A stretch of DNA of 64,000 nt from Toxonevra muliebris (GCA_963691655.1 OY829326.1:89893235-89957234), one strand, 5' to 3'; positions 13,801 through 25,974 are shown, counted from the first letter of the stretch. Notes: a model not told the origin generated them from the letters alone. Program-made: numbers and translations.

Positions 13801-14326
13801 AAAGAAGAAAAAATAGAACTCAAGTTGTTTGTCAATAATTCTTTGAATCTCATTTATATGTCATTTTCGAGCCGAGAGTAATTGCTAGTTTAAAAGTCTA
13901 TTTGATCTACACATATGGGCTAAATATTAAGTAGGTTTCTATATTACTTTCTCTTTCAGTTTGGCAAATATTTGCAAATAAATTACTGGGATTTCCTCCA
14001 ATTTTGATGCGCGTGCTCATTTTGTACCGAATCATTTGGTCAGAATAATAATAACATTGTTAATTTTTTGCAGTGTTAAATCTTCTCAATTATTTTGCTT
14101 TGATATATTTTCGTATTGAACTTATTTAGTTGTGATACATGTACGTATGTACATATATGAGTCAGTCATTTCTAAAACCCCACCTGATACATTTTCATCG
14201 GTGAGTTATGTCAAATTCAGGATGTCTATGATTGATCACAGTAAAAGGCACACCTATGGCAGTATAAATGCTCGAAAACAAAATCTTGCTATATTTGAGC
14301 CCAAGGAGAAATCACACATGTATGGT
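10871..14326. other. AT-rich 3'-flanking DNA, no gene seen
   Basis: From about 11190 to 13560 the plus strand is strongly T-rich, so the eag-sense strand is A-rich. It contains several minus-strand AATAAA hexamers. It could be distal 3' UTR or plain intergenic DNA; no coding block is seen. Confidence 0.5.
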
Positions 14327-14503
14327 CGCAATGGCGTAGTGTTTAGTATGTTGGACTGCTTACGCAGGGTGCCCGAGTTCGATGCTCGGCACGAATAAAA
14401 ATAAAATTAGGAAATCATTTTTCTATACGGCACCACCTCTAGAGATGCAATGGCAAAACTCCAAGAGTAAAAATTGCATAAGAAAAGCTTTTTACTTCAT
14501 CGC

Positions 14504-15525
14504 ACAGTGATTTGATCCCATACAACGACGAGACAAAATTAGAAAAGTGCTCTGATTTTGATGAAATTTCGTGTGGTATTAAACAGTTTTAATCAGTATG
14601 CTTAGGTATCGCCACAAACTAAGCTTAAAGTTTCACTTTTCGTTATTATGAAATTTATTTTATTTAGTTATGTTGATATTGGTCTTTTCAGAAAAGTTAA
14701 ACAATTTTTATTGAAATCTTTTAAGGGGGAAGGCCATTTAGACTGCTAAAAAAATGCTAGAGTGATATTCGGAAATTTGATCTGTCAAATAAAGGAATAT
14801 GTAGATCGTTTTATATTCATTTTATTAAGTGCACTTCCATCAAAATTTCCATAAATTTTTATTAAAAAATATTGAATAGTTGTGAAGATATGGGCGTTGC
14901 CGTAGAGCCCGAAAAAATTTCCCCCTCCGTGGTCGCTCGATTTTTCAAGAATGGATTTTCTGAAAAAACTAATTTTTAGTTTTTAGTAATCTATATGAGT
15001 GTAATTCTCGTCGTTTTTTTTCCATAAAATGGCGAATGATTGAAATTTTTTTAATTTTTTCGACCATTTTTTGTTTGTTTCAAAAGAACTTAAAAATCAA
15101 AAATTTTAAAATCGGCTACACTCAACGATAGCCACTCCAAAGACGAACGAAAAAATTTACTATCACTAAAATGGCTGTAACTCAAACAATTTTTGGAATT
15201 TTGACTTGAAATTAATTTAAGATAAAAAAAAAAAATTGTTGGACCCCCCACAATGGCCTTCCCCCTTAATGTTGGAATAAAAGTTATATTAATGAATGCA
15301 ACTTCTGAATTTTTACACTTTTAGTCATTTTTCATACTTTTAGAGTTAACAAAAAATGTTTTATTCCAGTTTTCCTTGAAATCCTTTTTAGACCTATTGC
15401 TGCTCTTGCACCCACACTAATTATTTTTTTTGCAAAATTTTTGAGGGTTTTCTTAGTTGAAGTTGGAGTTGTTTGATTTTGACATTATGAATTTTTTGAA
15501 CTTTGTCTATGGGGCGAATCACTGT
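14504..15525. mobile_element. TIR element inserted into the SINE
   Basis: It begins ACAGTGATTTGATCCCATA and ends with the near inverse TATGGGGCGAATCACTGT, about 19 bp with three mismatches. The two ends sit exactly where the SINE is interrupted. No transposase is visible. A target duplication was not found, so the family is unassigned. Confidence 0.65.
14721..15269. mobile_element. MITE with perfect 18-bp terminal inverted repeats ending in TTAA
   Basis: TTAAGGGGGAAGGCCATT (14721-14738) is the exact inverse of 15252-15269. Either the TTAA is a piggyBac-style target duplication, or TA is duplicated and the element starts AGGGGG. It is about 541-549 bp, non-coding, and lies inside the TIR element 14504-15525. 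Confidence 0.85.
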
Positions 15526-15747
15526 ACACCGTTCGGATTCGGCATAAATCTGTAGGCCCGTATGTTCGTGTACAAATACCTATAACTCACACAGCATGAA
15601 TGGGTGCACAAAGATTGGCCAAGACTCTCTTTTTGGATCTTCTGCCATAACAGAAGAAGACGAGTATTTATATACAGCAAGGTTTTATTTTAATCGGGGT
15701 TTATTTTATAATGATAACCAACATTACATATGTAACGAAAACACTTT

Positions 15748-16157
15748 TTAGTCTCTGGTAAGGCCAATCTTAGAGTACGGTTCTCCAGTTTGGAGTCCTC
15801 TATATAGCTGTTTGCGTTAGGAATTTCCAATGGGATACATCACAACACCTTCCTCCTTTCACACATCGCCTTAAACTTTTAGACTTTCCAACTCTAGAGA
15901 GCAGAACGTAGAAGAGTAATGTCATGTTTTTGCCTTAACTGCTTATTGGTGACAATAATTCAGAATTTTTATTAAATGAAGTTAAGCTGAACAACCCGAA
16001 CCGTTGTGCAAGGTATCCAGTTACGATTAAACTAAGCACCTGGCGAACCAATTATGCCCAAAATAACAATTTTAGTTGTTTGTCAATGACTTCAACAACT
16101 TTATTCGAGGTAATTGAATTATCTGATTCTCAATTTAGCATTAAATTTTTTAAATGA
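15748..16157 (+). mobile_element. non-LTR retrotransposon 3' end (reverse-transcriptase C-terminus, decayed)
   Basis: Plus-strand translation gives LVRPILEYGSPVWSPLYSCL then a stop. After frame changes it gives HRLKLLDFPTLESR, ARYPVTIKLSTWRTNYAQNN and FEVIELSDSQFSIKFFK before a stop at 16157. This is the jockey/R1-like RT tail (LVRPILEYGSxVWSP motif) with internal stops and frameshifts, hence a dead copy. Confidence 0.8.
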
Positions 16158-19100
16158 ATTAAGCAGCTGATGATTTTATAATCTGAAGGTGTTGTTTGAA
16201 AACCAGTTAGATAGTTTACTTTCACGTGTCGTGTCATACAAGCCAATCCGGACCGTGTCTGTTTCAAGCAACAATCCGTTCGTTATGCGGATGCGCCTCT
16301 CGAGTAAGCGGGTCCGTTGGGATTCGTCTCAAAAATATATCATTCGTGGGCTTGATCGTTTTGGAAAAACTTTTTAAATTCGACTTTTGTATTTGGGTAA
16401 ATAAAAATTCACAAATAATAAATACCTACTCAAAAATTACTAGGTCCTTCATCAAAATATTTGAAAAATCTGATAACAAATTAAATAAAAAATTACAATA
16501 TCATTTTAATTTTCATAGAAATGAAAACTTCACTAAAATTACAACAAAAAACTCATTATCCCGAGTCTGTTACCAGATTTTAAAATTTTATTCATTGAAA
16601 ACCTTAGCACTTGTGAGTTTCTAATAGCTGCGACCTTTTACTTGATCGTAAGTAGCTTGCAGAAAAGCTATACAAAAGCAAGAGCCGAAATGGTTTAGGA
16701 AATAAAATTAAATAAATCGAGTTCAATTTTTAGAGAGGTACAGTCAAACCTTTTTACATATGCAGGTCTTTCGTTAAATGAAAATCGTTCATTAGTATTC
16801 ATATCCGAAATTGTTTCGATTTTGATTAGCGTCATGGTTTGTCCCCAAGCAGCACAGATGTTGAGCAAAAGTTTACTTTAGCATTTTGTTTGCACAGAAA
16901 AAATGCGCTCCTTGCAAGCTGAAGAGTGTGGCAATGATAAAACAGCCTGAGAAATCCGATAAAAATTTTTGAAACATATAATAATTATGTATATGTTTCA
17001 GTGTGTTTTTGATTTGGCTCACTTCGGGCCAAAATTCATGAATTGTCGACTTTTCAAAATTTTTCCCTCCCAAATGTGAAAAACGGTAGTGCCTAAAGTA
17101 CCTCGAAGACTAGAAAGATCGCAAAGGTACAATTGTACATAAAATACCAACACTGGTCCGAGTGCGAGAACGTACACAATTGCATAGACAGAAAAGATCT
17201 TTTGCTTCGACACATACATAGATTGCACGAAGTGTCAGACTTGCATGAGAAATCACTTGACTTAGTTTGAACTGGGGCAGAAAAACCAAAGACGATATAT
17301 TTTAAAGTGTAGTGAAATTCGAAAAAATTTCTTTGGAAATGGCTCTAACCGAATTGTGCGAAGTTCCAAAGTTTAAACAATTTCATGTTCGCTTCATAAA
17401 AAAGACTGCGACAACGATATTGGTATAGGCACATCTAATAAAAACTTTGTTGTTATTTAGGTAAATCATCAATTAATAAATTTTTGTCGTCAAAGAAACT
17501 ATAAAAAGGTTCAGTTGTTATATCCACTTCCCGCGAAAATGAGGCGACCAACTTTGTGATGAAGTACATCTACTCTTACACAGTATCATAACCCATATTT
17601 TAAAAATATTTGCGAGAATTTCTAAAAATGTGCTGGAATATCAGCCTCTGGATGGACCTCTTATGTGGTAAATATATTCCTGATTGACGAACAGCGATTT
17701 AAATTTGAACTTCATGGAAAAAGCACAATTAACTTGGACCACCTAGTAGCACAGTGTAATTTATATTGCCCCGTAGATTTGGAAATTGTCTTTGAAAATC
17801 GTATTGTTTGTTGAGGGATCCTTGCTGAACATATTATTTTTAGTAAGTTGCTCGTGTTTTTTATTGGAGGTTTTTGGTTTATATATAAAACGTTTTAGAA
17901 AGTTTGTTTTTCAACATAAATATGTACATTTTTTTAAAAGACAGATTGGGATAAAAGATAATACCTTACATTGCCCATATGTGCATATAATCGTTACAGT
18001 AAATAGTAAAAAAGTGCTGGGTAATTTTCTATCATTATATTTATTGAATTATTAAATCTCGTATAGAACACCAAGAGCCCAGTACAACGCTATTCCATCA
18101 TGGCACAATCAACTAAAGATTTGGTTATGGGTTAAGGGTGGGGCACTTTAAGGGGATACGTCCAATTAGAAAACACAAAAAAAAAACAGGTTTTCTATTC
18201 AATTTTCCTGAAGGTGTAATTTCAATATTAAACACCGTTGAAATATAACATTTGGTGCAAAAATTAATACCTTCAAATTTCATTCCGATTGAGTGACTCT
18301 TTTGCTGAAAATTCCTTGAACTCTGCTTTGCTGGCTTAATGCTAAAACCAAATCAACACTGTGGTCAAAAAGGGCAAAACCATTACCTTCTTCAGGCAAA
18401 TATCAAAGGTAATTTCAAAACTTATTCACTATGGACTGGACTTAACCAAAGCACTCAGTCAACGAGAACCATTGTGCTTTGACTACATTCACACATCACA
18501 CATCCAAACTAATAAGATATGTGTAATACAAACGTTGCCAAGACCCTTCAAATTGTTCGGTATCAATGATAAAGATTTCTGTTACCACTACATATTTTTA
18601 AGGTTTCGGTACCTTCAGCTGGAATGATAAAAATTATATCCGTAATGAACGATGCTGGTGAAACGGCAGTAAAAATTGAATTTCGGTCGTTTTTCCTTTT
18701 CAAGCAATAGATTTCGGCAGATCTTTTGGCTGCTCGCTATTTTATTTTCTGGGCGATTTAGATCTTATAAGACTTGCTGGAAAAGTTATAAAAGTTATGT
18801 GTTATACATTACAAGAATATTCAGGTCAATAACTTTCCACTTGGTGTCCGAAAAGTTGTTGGAATTCTGAAAAATGCCTAATTTCTCTTGCTTAAGGTTT
18901 CGCACCAAATTCTAAGCACAGTTTGATTGCTTTTTAGTAGCCTCAGAAAAAAAATTCCCAAAAATTTCGTTATTCGGCGTGCCGTTGTAAACTCCTGAAA
19001 GTTTCATGCACAATGAATTTTGTGTAAAATTATCAGGTCAACTTTAATTTTTAAGAAACTTACGTAAAATGTAATTACATAAAAATATTTTAAAATAAAA

Positions 19101-19718
19101 AAAATAATTTTTCAAAATTTCTAAGTGGACGTCTCCCCTTACGCATCGTCCTAACGTGGGGTGAATTTCAGTTTCTAGATATGTATTATCAAATAAGCTT
19201 TACATCGTGTTAGTCAATGATTGAAAACAGTTGAAACTTCAATAATATCATCAGTATGGAAAAAACAGCTTACTTATCGATTGTTACTTCAAATACACGA
19301 GGTCTGAAAATTTATGGCTCAAGTCGTAAGCTATGTATATTCACTTCATTAGTCGTATCAAACCGAAATATTTATTTAAAAAAAAAAAGAAATAATATTT
19401 CGCAATTCAAAGTTGGTGTAAAGTTTATGAACGCCTCACATAGCGCAATGTTAAGCGAGCAGTCGAGTATTGGGCAAATGAAAACTCTGCTGATAGCTTA
19501 AATCTTTTGTAAACTCATTCATGTGTTTTCAATTGCATAATATTCTGAAGCAAATAAAACTTAAGCCGTCCACTTATTATTATACATAGATTTTCAAAAT
19601 ATTTCCATATAAATATTTACATAAATTTACAATAGCTTTAAATAATTTTTTACGAGTTGCTAGAAGTGTATAGTAGGTATAATCTTTGTTTTTGTTGTTG
19701 TTTTTTGTTTTTTACTTT
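16158..19718. other. eag 3'-flanking DNA outside the TIR element, no gene seen
   Basis: Apart from the TIR element at 18149-19141, no coding block, RNA gene or transposon family could be identified. Small open frames at 16189-16624, 16873-17228 and 17786-18055 lack family resemblance and codon-like composition. Confidence 0.5.
18149..19141. mobile_element. TIR element of about 1 kb
   Basis: TAAGGGGATACGTCCAATTA at 18149 is the inverse of the sequence ending 19141 over 24 bp with two mismatches. Ends are AGGGG...CCCCT flanked by TA. The TAAGGGG start resembles the MITE at 14721. The interior open frames have no recognisable product. Confidence 0.75.
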
Positions 19719-19737
19719 TTTATTAATAACTTTTATT
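19719..19737 (-). terminator. candidate proximal eag poly(A) signals
   Basis: Two AATAAA hexamers on the minus strand (19732-19737 and 19719-19724) are the first after the stop codon. They would give a 3' UTR of about 350-370 bases. Fly neuronal channel genes often use much longer 3' UTRs, so later sites are likely too. No cleavage site can be proven from sequence. Confidence 0.4.
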
Positions 19738-20086
19738 ATAATATCCTTTTTTATCACAAATATCATGTTTGTATCATGCTAAATAATTGCAGTAAAATTA
19801 GCAAATTCGTAAGCAATATGCTTTTGTTTTCTTTGTTTTGGTTTGGGCTAGTAAATATTTTCTTAAATTTGACAAAAAAAAAAAAAAAAAAATACTGGAA
19901 ATGAAATGTGTTTAAAATTTTTACATAGAATTTACATTAAACTTAACAAAAGTACGCCATCAGAATATGTAAAAAGTAATGGTTAGCACCCTGTATTGCG
20001 ATGTAGTGTACACAAGCGCAGCACACTCAGTTGTATTATTGCTCGAAGCTGCTGTTGTCGGATTGATGGCGCACCAGAATTTTGGG

Positions 20087-21235
20087 CTAGAGTAATTCAC
20101 GTTTTGTACGTCCACTAGAACCAACAGGGCCGCCGCCGCTGCCACTGCCACTCCCACTTGTAGAGCTACCAGGCCCAACTAGGCCACTGCTACCACTAGT
20201 AGTTGCTGTTGTTGGTGATGTGGTTGTCATTGCTATTACCGCAGCGCTGCCTCCTGCTCCCATGGTCGTCGCGACAGCTGCTTCTGTTGCCGCCGTTGTT
20301 GTTGCTGGCTCCTCCTCTATTATACGTTGCTGTTCAATTGGACTTTGCGCGACGGTGATAATGGTAGCAGCAGCCGCCGACGCATGTGTCTGCTTGGGTG
20401 GCGCTGGTGCTTTCCTGCTCTTCGAACGTCGCTTTTTAAGCATCAGTGGTCCCAGACCATTGCCTCCTCCTCCTGCCCCTCCCGACGACGACGATACACC
20501 GGAGGGATTTAATAGATTCAATGTTGGTTGTGTTGCTGTTCCTGCTATTGCTATGCCTGAAGAAGAGGAGGACGTCGGAGTTGTAGGCACACCAACGCCA
20601 ACGCCGCTGCCTGTAGCAGAATGTACGGGCGGCGTAGGCGGTATCGTTGATATTGTTATCACAGTATCGGCTGCCGGTGTTACAGCTGTGGAGTGAGTGA
20701 TACCACCACAGACACCGCCACCGCTCTCAGTGGCGACAGGACCACCGCCACTACCACTACCCCCGCCCCCATGCCCGCCGCCACCTCCTATATCATCACC
20801 AGGCGTTGTCTGCCCAGAGGAGTCCTGTTGCGCTGCCAAACGTTTCAAAACATCACTCAACATATCCTCCATGCGTCCGAGTCGCTGCTGCATACGTTGC
20901 ATTTCCAGCCGCACATCCACCTTCAAATCTAATACGGTCGCAATGAGATCACGTTGTGCCAATGTTGGCGGCTGTTCACGCAGCCCCGTATCGTATGTGT
21001 CAGAGATGGTGGCACGTGACTGTGCCATTTCAATTTGACGTTCTCGCTCCGTTGCCAAATTACGATCTTTGATGGAATGTGTAGCGGATCCTGGAGCAAC
21101 AACACTGCCGCCCTCAATAATAAGACGGCTATCGCGACTCGGTGGCGATGAATCGATTTCGCCACCCTCGTCGATGGTATCTTGACGGGCGAGCGCCGCT
21201 TGACTGGCCTGTAGTTTAGGAGCTTTAGGAAAAAC
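20087..21235 (-). CDS. eag: eag terminal coding exon: CaMKII site, coiled coil, C-terminal tail
   Basis: The exon has 382 codons plus a TAG stop. Residues 14-25 (ALARQDTIDEGG) hold the CaMKII target threonine (codon 21176-21178), equivalent to Drosophila T787; this region also tethers the kinase. Residues about 92-135 (TLAQRDLIATVLDLKVDVRL onward) form the tetramerising coiled coil. After that come Gly/Ser/Thr/Pro-rich low-complexity stretches and a conserved basic and proline block, LMLKKRRSKSRKAPAPPKQT. The protein ends GSSGRTKRELL. The middle part between the CaMKII site and the coiled coil is shorter than in Drosophila. The acceptor is GAATTCAG, phase 0. The high GC of the exon creates long open frames on the opposite strand that are not genes. 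Confidence 0.97.
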   Translation of the reverse strand, partial: VFPKAPKLQASQAALARQDTIDEGGEIDSSPPSRDSRLIIEGGSVVAPGSATHSIKDRNLATERERQIEMAQSRATISDTYDTGLREQPPTLAQRDLIATVLDLKVDVRLEMQRMQQRLGRMEDMLSDVLKRLAAQQDSSGQTTPGDDIGGGGGHGGGGSGSGGGPVATESGGGVCGGITHSTAVTPAADTVITISTIPPTPPVHSATGSGVGVGVPTTPTSSSSSGIAIAGTATQPTLNLLNPSGVSSSSGGAGGGGNGLGPLMLKKRRSKSRKAPAPPKQTHASAAAATIITVAQSPIEQQRIIEEEPATTTAATEAAVATTMGAGGSAAVIAMTTTSPTTATTSGSSGLVGPGSSTSGSGSGSGGGPVGSSGRTKRELL

Positions 21236-23134
21236 CTGAATTCATTTGGTAGATTTGAAGATGAAAGAGGATAGAGCGAGATAGAAACAGAGAGAAAGAT
21301 TTAGGATGATGGAGATGGGAGTTGAGAGTTACAGATGCACAGTTGATAAGGTGGGTATATAAGGAGGTATATGTGTGAGGCAGGCAGGAATTGGTGAAGA
21401 AAAATCGAAGTATAGTTATTGTTGCAGTTGAAGTGGTGGAGTGGTAGAGTGGTGAAGTGAGTGAGTATACGAGCACGGGGTAACATTGAATTGTGATTGA
21501 TTAATTGATTGTTTGATTGCAGAGATGCGTTCAAAAATGCATGTAACCAATTGCGTACGTAATTCATTCATATCCAATTCGATGTGATTTAAGTTTATTT
21601 ATTTTCATATTACCATCCAGTTGTGTAGAGTTATTAATTTGGAGAAAATTGTGGTTAGCATATTGTGAGGGAAAAGGGAAAAGTATATAACAAAATGTTA
21701 ATTGCTTATTTCTCAAAAAAAGGAGGTAATTGGATTCGAACTAAACATTACTATAACTAAAACATTCAAATGGTAACATAAAACTGAATCAAAATATCTG
21801 GGAAATAAACCAAACCACTTATACTCAACATAAGCATTGCTAAAAATACTGCTAACTTTGAAAGTACCTAGCTCAAATATTTTTAACTATTATACGGAAT
21901 TATTTTCACTTAACTTATTTATATTAAAAACCTTGAGCTAAAGACTATTTAGTAGGACCAGGCTCTAGGCCGCGATACAATGTCTCCGAAAGCACCATTC
22001 TGCTTCCCGCAGATTCTCTGGGTTGACAGGGGCTGACAATGCCCTTACAAATTTCTATCTGGCGAAGTTGAATGAGATTCTTGTCGTTGTTTGTTTTAAG
22101 CTTATTGTTTTAATAATAAAGTAAGTTGCCAGGGCTATCAGCAGCTTTAAACTAACATTCAGCCTCTTCAGGCATTTCATCATTTCATGACTGAACATTT
22201 TCTATTTTTAAAGCTCTAAACGTCCACTCATTAAAGAAATTTTCTGTGAGTGACAAAAATACTGGGCTGAGTATGAATTCATCGGATTAGGGTTCTGGTT
22301 TATTCTCTTAACTCGAATTTTGTATTGCCATCTGATCTGAACTGGTTATAGTTGGCCTGAACTGATTTTAGCTGATCAAAAATCATCTAATCTGATCAAA
22401 CACACTGTGTAAAATTATTGATTCACCATTAAAATTTACTGTTAGTTATACAGCGTTAGAGTGGCGGCCTTCTGCTTGAAAGCGCACTTAAGCTCATTGT
22501 GAAGTTATACTACATTAAAATGATGTAATTTTTTTAAGAAATTGGAGTTAGAGTCTCAACTTCCAGAACCGTGCAAAATTTTATGAACTTCTCTTTCGAA
22601 TAGGCGAATATTTTTTATAGCTTTTGCTATTATTTTCAGCATAACTAATCTAAATCTGAACAAGCCATACCTACATATTATAAAGGTTTGGATATAAATA
22701 AAAATATATATACTTTCAAAATACGTCCAATATTATTCGCATGTAAAATGAACTAAAAAGAAAAAACAAATAAGTAAAGTGTGTGTAAATATAGTAAACT
22801 TTTTGCAACAAAAATCAATTTGTCAAAATAAACTATACATAAATATTTATTTAAAATAATACAGATAAAAATCATAATATTTCAATGCAATACAAAGTTT
22901 TTCTTCTTTGTTTAAATTCAATATGAAACTCATAACTTTTAATTTCTTTCTGTGTATAGCGCAAAGAAATTGTGTAAATACAATCAAACTTTTAATCAAT
23001 GTAATTAAAAAGTTGTGTTTGAAATGGCATTCAAATCAAAAGTTATAGTTTTATATTTTTCGAGTTACACGAAAAAAAAAAAATAATAATAAATTAAAGC
23101 AAATGTTTTTGGTTGGTTTTGATTTTGTAATTAC
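21236..23134 (-). other. eag intron after the cassette exon
   Basis: This 1.9-kb intron runs from donor GTAATT to acceptor GAATTCAG. I see no gene or recognisable transposon in it. Degenerate CTGATCTGAACT-like repeats occur near 22320-22400. Confidence 0.75.
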
Positions 23135-23425
23135 TTTATTGCCTTGTCCACCATTACTACTCGAAGTACTGCTCTGCCTCGCTTGGGCAGTGCTTTCACG
23201 CAGACTTTCGCGGGCGCTCAAACTTCTCGAGACTGCTACTTTGGCGCTAGTATCGCTAGCTGAATCGACACTTGAACTACCCAGAAGGCGTCCCCATTTG
23301 CTAGCACGCGTACTACGTGCAGATGGTGGACCCGATGATGGTGAGGGTGATGGCGTTGGTGAGGGTACGGCAGCGGTTGTTAGAATGCGTGAATCCTCGG
23401 TTAATGTTAATTTGGCAGGTAACTT
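23135..23425 (-). CDS. eag: eag cassette exon (97 codons), Ser/Pro/Arg-rich
   Basis: An open minus-strand block encodes KLPAKLTLTEDSRILTTAA, a Pro-Ser repeat, then SARSTRASKWGRLLGSSS and KVAVSRSLSARESLRESTAQ, ending SSNGGQGNK. It is 291 bases and phase 0 at both ends, so inclusion or skipping keeps the frame. I recall a similar long isoform in Drosophila. The acceptor is a tandem (GAAG|AAG), so the first Lys may itself be optional. The donor AAA|GTAATT is weak, as expected of a regulated exon. The segment has many R-x-x-S motifs, candidate kinase sites, and no recognisable fold. It inserts 20 residues before the CaMKII target threonine. Confidence 0.85.
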
Positions 23426-25564
23426 CTTCGAATTGTTGTCGAATCGAATGCGAGGAGGAAATGAATGTGATTGAATGATGAACGTTTGAATTGACGGATT
23501 GTGATGGACAGGTAGATCGGTAGATGGAGGAGGAGTGGTGTTGTTGGTTTGGTTTGCGGTTAATTTTGATATAGAAAAATTTTTTAATTTCGTTAGTTCA
23601 AATTTTGATTAGAGTGTTAAAGTTAAAGTAAAATGTTTTTATTAAAACATTGAATAGTTTTTTTTTTTTTAGCATATAAAACAGAAAATGACAATGAGTA
23701 TGTATGTATAGTGACAGCGCGAGATAGAGAAAGAAGGAAATATGTTTGAAAAGAGAAGAAGAGACAACGAGCATAAGTACAGTTTTTACATTTGTATACC
23801 TTATAACTTAAAAAGTTAATAAAAGTTAAATACAACGCTTGAAACTGAAAACAACAAATAGGCAACGTTATTTTTATCGGATTATTGTAATTGAAAATCG
23901 TTGAAAACATTTTACCGTGTGCTTTAGAAAAGTCCGTAGACATTTTTAATAGAGCTTTGAAGGATATCTAAAATTTCAGTAGGTAGCCAATTTTGAAATC
24001 AAATTATAAAGCCGTCGATTAAGGAGATGATTTAGTGATCGTTGGCTCTGAAAAATTTGGTTTAACAACTATGGAGGTAATAGAACTTTCCAATTGGTTT
24101 CAGATTGGTGCATCACAGAGACTTATCGAACAATTCTGATAGAGCCGACTCTATTCCCTTGACCAGAGAGTACAAATGCATCTTAGTTCCTTTTCCATTG
24201 AATATTCTAAAGAGAGCAAACACTTAGGTCTTATACTTGACGAACGACTTAGTTGGGATATTCACTTAAAAATGTTGTCACGGAAGCCATTAAAGCTGTT
24301 TGTGATTATATATATATATCACATTTTGTTGGCTTTGGTCATGGGAGTTGACTTCGGATTCTGTAAGAGAAAGTGCTACTGAGCAATCCTGCAGTCATAG
24401 TTCATAGTCAAGGACTTTGATTCGATTTGAAAATTTCGTCCGGTAATGTTTTTGATTTTTTATGAATTTTCCAACTTTTCAAACTCAGTCGCAGGACAAA
24501 AATTTAACTTTAGGATGCATACAAAAAAAATCTACAGTTATACATACAATATAAGGAGCTTGAAGTCGAATATCTCAGTCAAACCTCAATGCATTTAAAA
24601 ATAGTATAACTTGTTCGAAACAGAATTGTTTGTAGTTTATTTTCACATACTTTTATATGTACACTGGTAAACAAAATAGTCGTTTAAAACGTCATTCAAA
24701 ATGAAAAAATGTAAACAAATTTTCAATATTAGTTTACGTATTGTAAACGAATATGCTTGTGAATCTAGAAAAGCCTATGTCAAATAAATGTGTCGCACAG
24801 TGTAATAGTAAGATTTTTGACAATACTCAAGTTAAAAATTTGGAAAATGATGGGTATTCAAATATGTTTTCAGCAGATTCCATAGCTTTTTATAGCCTAT
24901 TTTATTTATTACTATTTATTATAGCTGCTGCCTGAAAGTATTCTTCAGTTTCTGTAATCTAAACCACTACTGTACAGTACGAACGAAAATGCTAATTGCT
25001 TCATTTTGGACTTTTTTGTTGGAAAAGTTTCAACGAATAATATCTGAAGAGTTTAACAGGCATCACAGGAACGCTTACGATTTACACAAATGTTAAACCA
25101 GGTGCATTTAAAAATTCTTCACTGAAAGGTTTCCAAATCATTCGCTTTTGATTTCATCTATCATTTGCTTCGTTTACAATAATCCGTTAATTTCTGTTTT
25201 TTGTAATAATGATTAGTTAACAATGAAAATGAACATCAAACCTGTTGGCAAGTATATTGCTTTTAACAAATTAACAACAAACATTAATCAAAAGAAAAAA
25301 GACAACCCATTAATATAAATTGAAAATCATCAATTCATCTTTTAGTACATATTTAAAATATTTAATAAGAATGCGTACACATTTAAAATAAAAAAAAAAA
25401 CACAAAAAGATTTTTAATTATCTGCATTCAATTTAAGTACGAAACACACACGTCCATTTACAATTACACATCCATCTATACATATGTATATACGTATATA
25501 TTCATACATAAATGTGTAACACAACATCAATCACAACATGCACGCTCAAACTCACTTTTCTTAC
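23426..25564 (-). other. eag intron before the cassette exon
   Basis: The intron starts GTAAGA after ACG AAG and ends with the tandem GAAGAAG acceptor. It contains the non-LTR fragment at 24000-24420. Nothing else was recognised. Confidence 0.75.
24000..24420 (+). mobile_element. non-LTR retrotransposon fragment (RT catalytic to thumb region)
   Basis: The plus strand reads GDDLVIVGSEKF (around 24020-24055, the remains of the Y/F-A-D-D active site), then MHLSSFSIEYSKESKHLGLI and LDERLSWDIHLK. The HLGLILDxxLSW motif is typical of jockey- and R1-type reverse transcriptases. Stops and a TATATA insertion break it. It lies antisense within an eag intron. Confidence 0.8.
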
Positions 25565-25974
25565 CTTCGTGCGATCCACATCTCCATCACCCTTTTCCAC
25601 ATCACTCTGCCCGGACACAACTTCTTTGGACCCCGTCTGCACTTGTGGGGTGCGTCGGAATTTTGAGAATATTTTCCGAACTAAATGATCTTGATTTTGA
25701 GGCAATTGTGGTTCGTTTTTACGCCGTTCGGCCAATTCTTTTTCGCGTTTCACATCGGCCACCTTGCGAAAAATCAGTCGATGCCTTAAATTATAAGTGA
25801 GCACCAAATTACGTGCAAAACTATTCGCAAATGCGGAATAAAAATCGAGGACTTCGAGCAATTTATCACGCTTGATGGCATGCAAATCACAATAGGTTAA
25901 GGCGCGTACATTGGCCGCACTTTGGCCAACAGCCGAATCCTTCCAGAATTGATCGCCGAAGACGTCACCTTTAC
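25565..25974 (-). CDS. eag: eag exon: second half of the CNBHD and calmodulin-binding region
   Basis: The 410-base exon (136 full codons) begins [20 protein letters not shown] and holds the rest of the CNBHD. It includes the YNL motif in [15 protein letters not shown]; in EAG/ELK channels this acts as an intrinsic ligand in the nucleotide pocket. The next Lys (AAG, middle A at 25764) aligns with Drosophila recoding site K699. Basic amphipathic stretches around [17 protein letters not shown] and [13 protein letters not shown] resemble the C-terminal calmodulin-binding sites. Its acidic end ([13 protein letters not shown]) stops in phase 0 at GTAAGA. It can splice either to the 97-residue cassette or to the last exon. 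Confidence 0.97.

Larger units (their letters stand above)
14327..15690 (+). mobile_element. tRNA-derived SINE split by a nested insertion
   Basis: A tRNA-like head (14327-14394) has an A-box-like TGGCGTAGTG and a B-box-like GAGTTCGATGCTC. The SINE body continues to about 14503. The SINE tail, CCGTTCGGATTCGGCATAAA then CTGTAGG, resumes at 15526. The same order, head, body, GTTCGGA-TCGGC, then AACTGTAGG, is uninterrupted in the copy at 35304-35610. It is a repeat, not a functional tRNA gene. Confidence 0.7.

Noticed and set aside
20220..20696. Long plus-strand open frame (158 codons) opposite the last eag exon, and others nearby on both strands
   Set aside because: They are shadows of the GC-rich, codon-repetitive eag exon; the minus-strand frame has the family match and splice sites.
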